DNA from: Amycolatopsis sp. FBCC-B4732
Lineage (GTDB): Bacteria; Actinomycetota; Actinomycetes; Mycobacteriales; Pseudonocardiaceae
NCBI RefSeq assembly: GCF_023008405.1
Contig: NZ_CP095376.1
Span: 7,792,501 to 7,856,500, forward strand
DNA: 64,000 bases
Direction of reading: 5' to 3'
The translations under genes and the position numbers were made by a program. Each line of letters starts with the position of its first letter. The first letter of the stretch is position 1. The notes below the pieces were generated by a model. That model was not told the origin of the DNA. It ran no database searches and saw nothing but the letters and a program-made list of their open reading frames with translations. Below, piece after piece: positions 37,846 through 46,205 of the stretch.

Positions 37846-39813
37846 TCACGTGCGCCGGTGGTAGGGCAGGAACCGCCGGACGAGCCGCGGCGGGGTGCGT
37901 TCCACCAGGTCGGGGCCGCGGACGGCGTCGAACGCCGACTCGAGCTGGTCGACCACGCCGGAGAGCTGCTCGCGGTCCGGCAGCGGCACCGACCGCGGCT
38001 CGCGCTGCTCGCGGATCGCGGCCGCCAGCTCGTCCAGCGCGGCCGTGAGCAGCTCGACGTCGGCCGGGTCCGGCGGCGGTACCCCGCGCCCGATCGTCAC
38101 GCCGACCTCGGTGACCGCGTCCGCGACGCGTTCCTGCGCGGCGATCACCGGCCACCACGCCACCGCCTGGCGGCCGTTCGCCGACGGCTCCACGACGACC
38201 TGCTGGAACGCCGTCCGCAGGTCCGCCAGCGCGCGGTAGGCGCCACGCCGGGCCCGCGACCGCGCCAGCCGGGCCTCCCCCGAAGACGCCTCGACGAGCG
38301 CGCACGAGACGTACTTCGCGACGGCGTCCAGCCCGTCGGCCAGCCGCCCGCCGACCTGGGGACGGCGGCTGCCCGGCCACAGCAGGTAGCCGAAGACCAG
38401 CACGATCACGCAGCCGAGCGCGGTGTCGATCAGCCGCGCCACGACGACGTTCCAGCTGCCGGTGTTGGCCAGGTCCATCTGCAGGATGATCAACGGCGTC
38501 ACGAACGCGCTGAGGATGCCGTAGTTGCGCACCTTCCCGACCGCGACGCCGCCGGCGAAGATCGCGATCAGCGCGACGAGCACCCAGCCGCGGCCGCCGG
38601 CGGCGAGCACCAGCGCCCCGATCCCGACGCCCGCGAGCGTGCCGATCCCGCGCAGCACCGCGCGGCCGAACACCGAGCCGAAGTCCGGCTTGAGCACGAT
38701 CCCGACGGTCAGCGTGATCCAGTAGGACCGCTCGAACGGCACCAGCAGGCCGACGACCTCGGCGATCGCGACGCAGAGGGTCAGCCGCAGCGCGGCGATC
38801 CAGGTCAGCGGGCCGGAGGCGAGCGAGCCCGCCCACGTCCGCAAGCGCCGGTACCAGGGCGTCGGCTCGCGGCGCTTGCGGTCGTCGCCCTTGCCGATCC
38901 GGACCAGGCCCGCGTACAGCGCGGCGAGCCGCGGATCACTTTCGTCCACGGGCACCGGCGGCGGTTCCGGCAGCGGCTGGCTGGCCAGCACCGACGCCGA
39001 GAGCGCGACGAAGTGGTCGACGACGTCCGTCGGCGGGCGGCGGCCGGCGTGGACCAGCGCCACCGACGCCTCGACCGCGGGGGTCGTGGCCGAGAGCAGG
39101 TTGAGCAGCTGGCGGTAGGCGGCGTCGCGGCCCGACAGCCACGAGCGCGCGGTGAGCAGCTGGTCGTAGGCGGTGTTCATGGCCGTGGTCAGCCGGTGCC
39201 GGGCCACGCGCGAGACGGCTTCGTCGGTCGCGGACAGCATCGCGGCCAGCTCGACGTAGACGTGCGCGACGGCGGTGCGTTCCGGGCTGGTCGCCCGGAA
39301 GGTCCAGCTGACCAGCGCCACCAGGAAGCTCCAGGCGGCGCCGATGCAGAAGAAGCCGAAGAGGACTTCGACGCGCACACCGGTCGCGTGCTGGCCGGTG
39401 CCGAGCACGCAGAACACGAACAGCTGCAGCCCGGCGACGGAGGCGTTGCTGCCGGCCGCGCTGATCAGCGCGGACACCGCGGCGACCAGGATCACCGCGG
39501 GCACGGACAGCGCCGGGACCCCGCCGGTGAGCAGCCCGACGAGGTAGCCGGCGGTCGCCGCGAGCGTCGCCCCGCCCAGACGTCGAGCCCGGTAGCGGTA
39601 GGGCCCGGCCGACTCGGACAGCACGGCCGGCAGCGCGCCGGTCGAGATCAGCGCGCCGACGGCGATGTCGCCCGCCGCGTACCCCACCGCGAGCGGGACG
39701 GCGAGCGCGACGACCGCCCGGGCGACCATGTTCCACGGCACCGGGACCGGCTTGCTGCGCAGGAGCTGGGTCAGCCAGTGCGGCGCGGCGAGGTCGGGAC
39801 GCGGCGTGCTCAC
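37846..39813 (-). CDS. FUSC-family integral membrane protein
   Basis: 655 residues. Two membrane blocks of about six helices (about 28-180 and 335-490) separated and followed by soluble helical parts, the fusaric-acid-resistance/aromatic-acid-exporter arrangement. Signature-like stretches are ARRLGGATLAATAGYLVGLL and RSYWITLTVGIVLKPDFGSVF. Probably exports a weak acid or structural lipid component. GTG or ATG start at 39813. Confidence 0.85.
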   Translation of the reverse strand: MSTPRPDLAAPHWLTQLLRSKPVPVPWNMVARAVVALAVPLAVGYAAGDIAVGALISTGALPAVLSESAGPYRYRARRLGGATLAATAGYLVGLLTGGVPALSVPAVILVAAVSALISAAGSNASVAGLQLFVFCVLGTGQHATGVRVEVLFGFFCIGAAWSFLVALVSWTFRATSPERTAVAHVYVELAAMLSATDEAVSRVARHRLTTAMNTAYDQLLTARSWLSGRDAAYRQLLNLLSATTPAVEASVALVHAGRRPPTDVVDHFVALSASVLASQPLPEPPPVPVDESDPRLAALYAGLVRIGKGDDRKRREPTPWYRRLRTWAGSLASGPLTWIAALRLTLCVAIAEVVGLLVPFERSYWITLTVGIVLKPDFGSVFGRAVLRGIGTLAGVGIGALVLAAGGRGWVLVALIAIFAGGVAVGKVRNYGILSAFVTPLIILQMDLANTGSWNVVVARLIDTALGCVIVLVFGYLLWPGSRRPQVGGRLADGLDAVAKYVSCALVEASSGEARLARSRARRGAYRALADLRTAFQQVVVEPSANGRQAVAWWPVIAAQERVADAVTEVGVTIGRGVPPPDPADVELLTAALDELAAAIREQREPRSVPLPDREQLSGVVDQLESAFDAVRGPDLVERTPPRLVRRFLPYHRRT

Positions 39814-39881
39814 GCCCCCATCTTGACCTACGCTGCCCGAGACGATTAATTATCAACCTGTCAACAACGTGGGAGGTTCCG

Positions 39882-40319
39882 GTGGGCCGCAAGTACTCCT
39901 TCGAGGTCAACCGCACGAGCAGCGCGCCGCCGGAGGCGCTGTTCGCGCGCGAAGCCGAGGGCCCGCGCTGGGCGGAGTGGGGAAAGCCACTCATCGTGCA
40001 GGCCCGCTGGAAGCGGCCCGGCCCCGGCGTCGGCGCCGTCCGCGAGGTCGGGCTGTGGCCGGTGCTGATCCGCGAAGAGACCGTCGAATACGAGCCCGGC
40101 CGCAAGCACGTCTACACGTTCTTCGGCGCCAACCCGATCAAGGACTACCGCGCCGAGGTGCTCCTCACCCCCACCGCCGACGGTGGCACGCACCTGCGGT
40201 GGACGGGATCGTTCACCGAACCGGTCAAGGGCAGCGGCCCGGCGCTGGCCGCCGGACTGCGCGCGGTGATCCGGCTGTTCTCGGGCAAGCTCGTCAAGGC
40301 GGCCGAAACCGGGCGCTGA
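39882..40319 (+). CDS. SRPBCC (START/Bet v 1-like) family protein
   Basis: 145 residues, one SRPBCC domain: N-terminal KYSFEVNRTSSAPPEALF, central REETVEYEPGRKHVYTFF and final helix. Binds a hydrophobic ligand in many homologues; some, such as Rv0910, act as toxins in type II systems. GTG at 39882 with GGGAGG upstream. Divergent from the FUSC gene by 68 bp. Confidence 0.85.
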   Translation: MGRKYSFEVNRTSSAPPEALFAREAEGPRWAEWGKPLIVQARWKRPGPGVGAVREVGLWPVLIREETVEYEPGRKHVYTFFGANPIKDYRAEVLLTPTADGGTHLRWTGSFTEPVKGSGPALAAGLRAVIRLFSGKLVKAAETGR

Positions 40320-40350
40320 CCTGGGTGCGCCGGGCCACACCAAGATCGCC

Positions 40351-40384
40351 CGGCGCAACTTTTCCGCACCCTCCCACGTCACTC
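40351..40384 (+). promoter_or_regulatory. ECF-like promoter before polysaccharide deacetylase gene
   Basis: GCAACTTTT (-35 region, around 40355-40363) and CGTCACT (40378-40384) with about 17 bases between CAACT and CGTC. This resembles ECF promoters of the CAAC...CGTC type. An ECF sigma gene lies 0.5 kb away at 41659, but a direct link is untested. Confidence 0.3.
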
Positions 40385-40427
40385 TTTCGGGTGGTCTTTT
40401 ATGGCCGCCTCGGAAGGGGGACGCGAG

Positions 40428-41192
40428 ATGAAACGACTGGCGGCGATCGTCGTCGTGGCGGCACTGGCGCTGACGGCCTGCTCGGCGGCGGAGCCGGACC
40501 GGCGGGAGTTCGGCACCAGCCAGCCCAACCCGGCACCGGGCGGGGGCCCGGGCGCGACGACACCGGGTCCGTACCCGTTCGGCACGGTCCAGCAGAAGGC
40601 ACCCGCGGTCGAGAACGGCCAGGTCCCGGTCGTCCGGCGGATCACCACCGACAAGCCGTACGTCTTCCTCACCATGGACGACGGCGCGGTGAAGGACCCG
40701 GACGCGGTCAAGCTGATGCAGCAGAACGACACCCACCCGGTGCTGTTCCTCAACCAGAAGTACGTGAAGGGCCACGAGGCCTACTTCAAGCAGATCCTCG
40801 ACGCCACCGGTGCGACGCTCGGCGACCACACGGTCGACCACCCGAACCTCAAGGGCAAGCCCTACGAGTTCCAGCGCAAGGAGATCTGCGACGACGCCGA
40901 CGACTTCCAGGCGTCGCTCGGCGTCCGGCCGTCGCTGTTCCGGCCGCCGTTCGGCAACTACGACCAGAACACGCTGCGCGCGGCGGCCGCGTGCGGGATG
41001 CGCGCCGCGGTGCTGTGGACGGCCGCGGTCAACGACGGGCACGTCCAGTTCCAGGCCGGCGACAAGCTCAAGCCCGGGGACGTCGTGCTGATGCACTTCC
41101 GCAAGACGTTCAAAGAGGACTACACGGCGTTCGTCGAGCAGGCGAAGAAGGACGGGCTCACCCCCGTCCCCCTGGCCGACTTCCTCGGTTAG
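40428..41192 (+). CDS. Polysaccharide deacetylase family lipoprotein (CE4)
   Basis: 254 residues. Lipobox LTAC (Cys18). NodB/CE4 domain with FLTMDDGAVKDPDAV (the usual T-F-D-D-G is TMDDG), metal His pair in LGDHTVDHPNL, and RPPFGNYDQNTL. It deacetylates N-acetyl groups of a cell-wall polymer outside the membrane. ATG at 40428 with GGAAGGGGG upstream. Its stop overlaps that of the convergent gene (TTAG). Confidence 0.88.
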   Translation: MKRLAAIVVVAALALTACSAAEPDRREFGTSQPNPAPGGGPGATTPGPYPFGTVQQKAPAVENGQVPVVRRITTDKPYVFLTMDDGAVKDPDAVKLMQQNDTHPVLFLNQKYVKGHEAYFKQILDATGATLGDHTVDHPNLKGKPYEFQRKEICDDADDFQASLGVRPSLFRPPFGNYDQNTLRAAAACGMRAAVLWTAAVNDGHVQFQAGDKLKPGDVVLMHFRKTFKEDYTAFVEQAKKDGLTPVPLADFLG

Positions 41193-41662
41193 AGCACCAC
41201 GGTCGGCGTCACGACCGTCCGGCGGCACGTGACGTCCCCGAGGTGCACGAGGATCTGCGTCGTCCCGCGCGGCACGTTGTCGAGCACGAACCGGCCGCCT
41301 TCGTCGGCGGTCGTCGACGACGTGCCGTGCTCGGCGACGCGCACCTCGACCCCGTACTGCCCGGCCGGCACCAGCCACCCGTCGATCCGGTGCAGCTTGC
41401 CCATCTTCGTCAGGTTGATCATCACGGTCAGGTCGCTGACGGTGAACGTGATCGTGCCCGTGCCACCGCCGCGGACGCCCGCGAGGTCGTCGAGCCGCTC
41501 CCAGCGGGCGACCTCGACGTCGAGGTCCCCGAGCGCGAGCGCGAACTGGACCCGCTGCACCAGATCACCCGGCGGCGGGTCGAACTCGTCGAGGAAGCTG
41601 CTGATCCCGGCCAGGATCAGCTCATCGGAAAAGGCCTCACCCGGCGCCCCGAGGTCGTTCAT
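41189..41662 (-). CDS. Carboxypeptidase-regulatory-like protein paired with ECF sigma
   Basis: 157 residues, acidic, no signal peptide. C-terminal half has a beta-sandwich look: IDGWLVPAGQYGVEVRVAE then DEGGRFVLDNVPRGTTQILV, as in carboxypeptidase-regulatory-like domains. Such proteins often follow an ECF sigma factor and precede a CHAT protease gene in actinobacteria (recall); here no CHAT gene follows. ATG overlaps the sigma stop (ATGA). Its role may be to hold the sigma factor, by inference from pairing. Confidence 0.7.
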   Translation of the reverse strand: MNDLGAPGEAFSDELILAGISSFLDEFDPPPGDLVQRVQFALALGDLDVEVARWERLDDLAGVRGGGTGTITFTVSDLTVMINLTKMGKLHRIDGWLVPAGQYGVEVRVAEHGTSSTTADEGGRFVLDNVPRGTTQILVHLGDVTCRRTVVTPTVVL

Positions 41663-42264
41663 CGGCTTCCCCCTTCACTGGCGAGGAGATCGCGCATCTG
41701 GTCGAGGCAGCGCCCCCTGGTCGGTCCGACACTGCCGCGTGGCATGCGCAGCGCCTCGGCGACGAGCTGGTACTCCGCCCGACCCGCGAGCACGGTCAGC
41801 CGGAGCAGTTCCTGACAGCGTTGGGGCAGCCGGACGAAGGCGCGCCAGACCCGGCGGTCGCGGTCGGCGCGGACGGCTTCGTCTTCGGGGGCCGGTTGGG
41901 TGCTCGGCATCGCGTCGGCGACTTCGTCGCTCAATGGCACGGGCTGGATGCGGCGGCCGAACGGGTGGGTGGCCTCGCGGCGGGTGGTGGTGATCAACCA
42001 GGCGGCGAGGGCCTTGGGATCACGGAGCTTGCCGAGCTGGCTGAAGAGGGCGAGCCACACGGTCTGGACGACGTCTTCGGCGACCGAGCGGTCGAGGCCG
42101 TTGGCGCGGGCGACGTGCCACACGAGCGGGGTGAGCTCGGCGACGAGGCGGTCCATCGCCCGGCGGTCACCGTCACGGGCGGCCTGCATGCACGCGGCGT
42201 GCAGCTCGGCGCCGGTGAGGCCCTCCCAAGGTGGGTCTACCTCTGTGGTTTGCACGTCGGTCAC
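41659..42264 (-). CDS. ECF-type RNA polymerase sigma factor
   Basis: 201 residues. Region 2 is near 33-100 (MDRLVAELTPLVWHVARANG, then DVVQTVWLALFSQLGKL), and region 4 near 130-190 (LPQRCQELLRLTVLAGRAEY, then EALRMPRGSVGPTRGRCLDQM). GTG at 42264 with GAGGGG upstream. Translationally coupled to the next gene by ATGA. Regulon unknown. Confidence 0.88.
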   Translation of the reverse strand: MTDVQTTEVDPPWEGLTGAELHAACMQAARDGDRRAMDRLVAELTPLVWHVARANGLDRSVAEDVVQTVWLALFSQLGKLRDPKALAAWLITTTRREATHPFGRRIQPVPLSDEVADAMPSTQPAPEDEAVRADRDRRVWRAFVRLPQRCQELLRLTVLAGRAEYQLVAEALRMPRGSVGPTRGRCLDQMRDLLASEGGSR

Positions 42265-42681
42265 GGTATCTGCCCCTCTTCGGAAGAGTCTTCGAGTCGG
42301 CTTTGGCAGTATCGCGGGTCCTTCGGGGGGCAGGAGCGTGCAGGTGGATCTCGGATACATCAAGTCACTTACTTCGTGCGCTGGCGGTCAATGGTCGCTG
42401 CGGGAGGCACCGGCCGGCGCGGATGCGCCCGCACCGGCCGGTGCTCCCCTCCCTCTGGGACCCGCTCCCCAACGGGTCCCGCCAGGTGTCCCCTCCCCCG
42501 AAGGGCACCCGGCCGACGGTGTCCGGCAGCCCCCTCGGCTCCCGGCCACCGCGTTTCCGTCGAACTCGACACCCCCTGTCGCGTTCTTCGTCCTCGGCTG
42601 CTCCACAGGACGCAGTGGCGGGAGGGCCAGATACACGAACCGGCGAAGTTTTTTGAAGATCGACGCAATGCCGTCAGGCGC
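42265..42681. other. GC-rich intergenic region with tandem hairpins
   Basis: 417 bp without a convincing gene. Two perfect hairpins lie in series: GCACCGGCCGG/CCGGCCGGTGC (42407-42417, 42434-42444) and GGGACCCG/CGGGTCCC (42457-42464, 42473-42480). Proline-rich open frames cross it but have weak codon bias. It must hold the sigma gene's promoter; the right end is downstream of the SGNH gene. Confidence 0.45.
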
Positions 42682-43344
42682 TCACCGAATGTGCGCGGCA
42701 AGCGTTTGCGCCCACCGCGCGTAGCCCGCCGGCCCGGGGTGGAAGCGGTCCGAGGCGAAGGCCGCGGGGTCGAGCAGCGCGGGGTCCATCGGGAGGTGGG
42801 TGACGCCGGGGACGCGGGCGAGGGCCGCCGCGGCGGCGTCGAGCGCCGTCGACCGCGCCGAGAGGACGTCACGCAGGGGCCGCGGCAGCGCCGGGAAGCG
42901 GGCCATCGGCGGCACCCCGGCCAGGACGACTTCGACCGGGCCGAGCCGCCGGCGGAGCTCGACGACGAGGGCCAGGAGGTCGCGCCGGTAGGCCGGGGCG
43001 GACCGGAGCTCGATGGTGTCGTTGACGCCGAGGGCGACCACGACCAGGTCGGCCGGGGCCACGAGCGGGACCAGTTCGGCGCGGACGGTCCGGGCGTTGG
43101 CGCCGGTCCGGCCGACCGCCTGCCAGCGCACGGCCCGGCCGTCGCGGGCGAGCTCGCGGGCGAGGCAGCCGGTGAGCGCTTCCCCGTGGTGCGCCGCGCC
43201 GACGCCGTCCACTGTGGACTCGCCCAGGACGGCCAGGCGGAACGGCTCGCCGTCGCCGGGAACGAGCCCTTCGGTGGGGCCCGCGGCGCCGGGGAGCCGC
43301 GGGGTCGTCCGCTTGACGTAGACGGCTTGAGCGATGAGGACCAT
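42682..43344 (-). CDS. SGNH/GDSL hydrolase
   Basis: 220 residues. Block I FRLAVLGESTVDGVGA (Ser at GES, normally GDS), block III VVVALGVNDTIEL (G-x-N-D), block V SDRFHPGPAGYARWA (D-x-x-H). N-terminal hydrophobic start MVLIAQAVYV may be a short anchor. An esterase or acyl hydrolase. A GTCCACTGTGGAC palindrome lies inside the coding region at 43207-43219. Confidence 0.88.
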   Translation of the reverse strand: MVLIAQAVYVKRTTPRLPGAAGPTEGLVPGDGEPFRLAVLGESTVDGVGAAHHGEALTGCLARELARDGRAVRWQAVGRTGANARTVRAELVPLVAPADLVVVALGVNDTIELRSAPAYRRDLLALVVELRRRLGPVEVVLAGVPPMARFPALPRPLRDVLSARSTALDAAAAALARVPGVTHLPMDPALLDPAAFASDRFHPGPAGYARWAQTLAAHIR

Positions 43345-43409
43345 GACGGAATTAGACCAGCGGCGCGAAGCGCCTCCGTTGAGGGCGGCGGCGGGGAGGA
43401 AGGCGGAGG

Positions 43410-44018
43410 CTAGCCGTGGGCGATGGAAACCTTTGCCCTGATCAGCGTGGGGTCCGCCACGGCGTCGAGCAGGTACGCGGCGACGTCGGCGCGCCGGATG
43501 GTGAAGGTGCGGACGTTCCCGTCGAGCCGGCTCGCGACCTTCCCCGTGCGCGGGCCGTTCAGCAGCATCGGCGGGCGGACCACGGTCCAGTCCACGTCGG
43601 ACGCCGTGACCACGGCCTCCATCGCGAGCATGTCCGCCCAGCCGTGCTTGAGGAAGGTGTTCAGCAGCGGCTTCACGAGCGTGCGGGTGAAGAAGCCGTC
43701 CCCCTCGGTGTGCATGCCGCTGGCGCTAACCACCAGCAGCCGCTTCGCCCCGGCCGCGAGCGCCGCGCGAGCCCCGTCCACGCAGACCGTCGTCGGCCCG
43801 CGGTCACGCGAACCCACCGCGGAGAGCACCGCGTCACGGCCTTCGACGGCGGCCGCCAGCTTCTCGTGCTCGTGCAGCCCGGCGACGACGACCTCGGCCG
43901 GCAGCGTCAGCTTGGCGGCGTCGCGCACGACGGCCGTGACGTGCCAGCCGCGTTCCAGCGCCTGCTTGACGACCTCGCCGCCGACGCCGCCGGTCGCGCC
44001 CAGAACGGTGATCCGCAT
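43410..44018 (-). CDS. NAD(P)-binding SDR/NmrA-like protein
   Basis: 202 residues. Rossmann start MRITVLGATGGVGGEVVKQA (T-G-A-T-G-x-x-G type), SASGMH, and WTVVRPPMLLNGP near residue 150. Atypical short-chain dehydrogenase without a clear Tyr-x-x-x-Lys, as in NmrA/flavin-reductase-like proteins. ATG at 44018. It shares an 18-bp-arm operator with the divergent TetR gene, so it is probably repressed by that protein. Confidence 0.88.
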   Translation of the reverse strand: MRITVLGATGGVGGEVVKQALERGWHVTAVVRDAAKLTLPAEVVVAGLHEHEKLAAAVEGRDAVLSAVGSRDRGPTTVCVDGARAALAAGAKRLLVVSASGMHTEGDGFFTRTLVKPLLNTFLKHGWADMLAMEAVVTASDVDWTVVRPPMLLNGPRTGKVASRLDGNVRTFTIRRADVAAYLLDAVADPTLIRAKVSIAHG

Positions 44019-44032
44019 GGTGCCTCCTCCTC

Positions 44033-44074
44033 GGTTAGTGAACACTCACCAGGTAGGGTGAGTGTTCACTAACC
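44033..44074. promoter_or_regulatory. TetR operator, perfect 18-bp inverted repeat
   Basis: GGTTAGTGAACACTCACC (44033-44050), spacer AGGTAG, GGTGAGTGTTCACTAACC (44057-44074). Every base pairs. It lies 15 bp before one start codon and 28 bp before the other, so it covers both promoters of the divergent pair. Confidence 0.9.
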
Positions 44075-44101
44075 CCGCTGAGAACGCACTCAGGAGCCGC
44101 C

Positions 44102-44665
44102 ATGGGAAGCCGCGAAGAGATCGTCGCCGCGGCCGCGAAGGTGATGCGCGAGCAGGGCTACGCCCGTGCGACGACCAAGGTCATCGCGCAGACCGCGGGC
44201 TACTCGGAGGCGATGCTCTACAAGCACTTCCGCGACAAGACCGACCTCTTCCTCAGCGTGCTGGGCGAGCAGCTGCCGGCACTGGGCGCGACGCTGGACG
44301 AGCTGACCGCGGACCCGGGACGGGCACCGCTGCGGGACAACCTGACCCGGATCGCCCGGCTCGGGCTGGCGTTCTACGTCGAGGGCTTCCCGATCGCGGT
44401 GTCGGTGTTCTCCTCGCGCGAGCTGCTGCGGTCACACCGCGAACGCCTGGGCGCGCACGGTCCGCACGTGCTGCTCCGCGGCGTGGCGGACTACCTGCGG
44501 GCCGAGGTGGCGCTGGGCCGGGTCCAGGAGGGCACCGACGTCGAGGCGGCCGCGTCCCTGCTGCTCGGCGCGTGTTTCCAGCAGGCGTTCCTGGCGACGT
44601 TCGAGGAGCGCGAGCCGGCCGACCTCGCCGGGCGGCTCGCGGACACGCTGCTCGCCGCGCTTTAG
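44102..44665 (+). CDS. TetR-family transcriptional repressor
   Basis: 187 residues. N-terminal HTH: REEIVAAAAKVMREQGYARA then VIAQTAGYSEAMLYKHFRDK. The C-terminal ligand domain is helical and unassigned. ATG at 44102. Likely autoregulates and represses the NAD(P)-binding protein gene through the 44033-44074 palindrome. Confidence 0.92.
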   Translation: MGSREEIVAAAAKVMREQGYARATTKVIAQTAGYSEAMLYKHFRDKTDLFLSVLGEQLPALGATLDELTADPGRAPLRDNLTRIARLGLAFYVEGFPIAVSVFSSRELLRSHRERLGAHGPHVLLRGVADYLRAEVALGRVQEGTDVEAAASLLLGACFQQAFLATFEEREPADLAGRLADTLLAAL

Positions 44666-44704
44666 GAGCCGGGCCGGGCACCCGCATGCGCCCGAGGGTC
44701 GCGC

Positions 44705-44726
44705 GGTCTCGAGGAAGGCCGAGACC
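44705..44726. terminator. Hairpin between convergent regulator genes
   Basis: GGTCTCG (44705-44711) and CGAGACC (44720-44726) form a 7-bp stem just before the stop codon of the leftward MarR-type gene. Modest strength. Confidence 0.45.
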
Positions 44727-45215
44727 CTAGGCGTTCTTCTCCTCGCGCAGCTTGTGCCAGCGCTCGTACATGGCGTTGAGCTCGACCAGCATGAAGGACA
44801 GGAAGTCCCGCATCTCCGCGAGCCGCTTCCCCGCCGGGGAGTCCTCGCCGAGGGCGCCGATGCCGTTCTCGGCCGCGTCGCGCCACATGATGATCATGCG
44901 GTCGCGCTTGAGGAAGGTGGCGTACCAGAGGTCGTCGTAGAGGCGGTAGTGGTCGCGGCGCTCGCCGGGCTCGCGCTCCTTGGCGACCAGGCCGATCTGC
45001 TCGAGGTAGCGGACCGCGCCCGAGACCGCGGCCGGGCTGACCGAGAGCTGCGACGCCAGGTCGGCGGCGGTCAGGCGGGCGTCGTCGGTGGTCATCAGTG
45101 CGGCGAACACCCGGGCGGGCATGCGTTGCATGCCGATCTGCGAAAGCACCAGCCCGAGGCTCTCGACGTACCGGCGGACGGCGTCCTCATCTCGCTTGGT
45201 GTCAGGCGTCGTCAT
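44727..45215 (-). CDS. GbsR/MarR-family transcriptional regulator
   Basis: 162 residues, winged HTH (LTAADLASQLSVSPAAVSGA then VRYLEQIGLVAKEREPG). The C-terminal helix block LMLVELNAMY-type dimerises. ATG at 45215 with GGGAGG upstream. Divergent from an ABC exporter operon; the TTCACAA/TTGTGAA operator at 45273-45288 lies between. It probably represses export until a toxic compound binds. Confidence 0.9.
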   Translation of the reverse strand: MTTPDTKRDEDAVRRYVESLGLVLSQIGMQRMPARVFAALMTTDDARLTAADLASQLSVSPAAVSGAVRYLEQIGLVAKEREPGERRDHYRLYDDLWYATFLKRDRMIIMWRDAAENGIGALGEDSPAGKRLAEMRDFLSFMLVELNAMYERWHKLREEKNA

Positions 45216-45272
45216 CGGCCCATCCTCCCGTACAGCCCCAGCAAGATCACTCCATCTAGACATTTTCTTAAC

Positions 45273-45288
45273 TTCACAACTTTGTGAA
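45273..45288. promoter_or_regulatory. Operator for GbsR/MarR-type regulator
   Basis: TTCACAA-CT-TTGTGAA, perfect 7-bp arms, 20 bp before the ABC ATPase start codon, in an AT-rich patch. Position fits repression of the exporter operon and autoregulation. Confidence 0.65.
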
Positions 45289-45308
45289 ACCAGTGTAGCT
45301 TCCGAAGC

Positions 45309-46205
45309 ATGGAAAACGCCATCGCGATCTCCGGCCTCCACAAGTCGTTCGGCCGGACGAAGGCCCTCGACGGCCTCGATCTGCAGGTACCTACTGGGGA
45401 AGTACACGGTTTCCTCGGCCCGAACGGCGCCGGGAAGTCGACCACCGTCCGGGTGCTGCTCGGCCTGCTCCACGCGGACTCGGGGGACGTCCGGCTGCTC
45501 GGCGGCGACCCGTGGAAGGACGCCGCGAGCCTGCACCGCCGCCTGGCCTACGTGCCCGGCGACGTCAACCTCTGGCCCAACCTCTCCGGCGGCGAGGTGA
45601 TCGACCTGCTCGGCCGCCTGCGCGGCGGGCTCGACGAGAAGCGGCGCGCCGACCTCGTCGAGCGGTTCGACCTCGACCCGAAGAAGAAGGGGCGGACGTA
45701 CTCGAAGGGCAACCGGCAGAAGGTCGCCATCGTCGCCGCCCTCGCCTCACGGGTCGACCTGCTGATCCTCGACGAACCGACGTCCGGGCTCGACCCGCTG
45801 ATGGAGGCGACGTTCCAGTACGCCATCCAGGAGGAGCGCGAGCAGGGCCGGACCGTGCTGCTCTCCAGCCACATCCTCGCCGAGGTCGAGGCGCTGTGCG
45901 ACAAGGTCAGCATCATCCGCAACGGCCGGACGGTCGAGTCCGGCACGCTCGCCGAACTGCGCCACCTGACCAGGACGTCGATCACCGCCGAGCTGGCCGG
46001 CCCGCCGAACGGGCTCACGAAGCTGGCGAACATCCACGACCTCAAGGTCGAGGGCAACCGCGTCCGGTTCGACGTCGAGACGCGCTCGCTCGACGAAGCC
46101 CTGCGCCGGCTCACCGAGGTCGGCGTGCGCAGCCTGGTCAGCCAGCCGCCGACGCTCGAAGAGCTGTTCCTGCGGCACTACACCACCGAAGCGAGCGCGA
46201 AATGA
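45309..46205 (+). CDS. ABC exporter ATP-binding protein (drug-efflux type)
   Basis: 298 residues. Walker [11 protein letters not shown] (37-46), signature YSKGNRQKV in place of LSGGQ, Walker [14 protein letters not shown]-loop SSHIL. The modified signature is common in polyketide-exporter ATPases. The C-terminal 80 residues are a regulatory extension. ATG at 45309. Overlaps the permease gene by ATGA. Works with the 545-residue permease. Confidence 0.92.
   Translation: MENAIAISGLHKSFGRTKALDGLDLQVPTGEVHGFLGPNGAGKSTTVRVLLGLLHADSGDVRLLGGDPWKDAASLHRRLAYVPGDVNLWPNLSGGEVIDLLGRLRGGLDEKRRADLVERFDLDPKKKGRTYSKGNRQKVAIVAALASRVDLLILDEPTSGLDPLMEATFQYAIQEEREQGRTVLLSSHILAEVEALCDKVSIIRNGRTVESGTLAELRHLTRTSITAELAGPPNGLTKLANIHDLKVEGNRVRFDVETRSLDEALRRLTEVGVRSLVSQPPTLEELFLRHYTTEASAK

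Noticed and set aside
42338..42724. Proline-rich ORF with GTG and a good ribosome site
   Set aside because: Weak codon bias, overlaps the SGNH gene and the two hairpins; no recognisable protein features.
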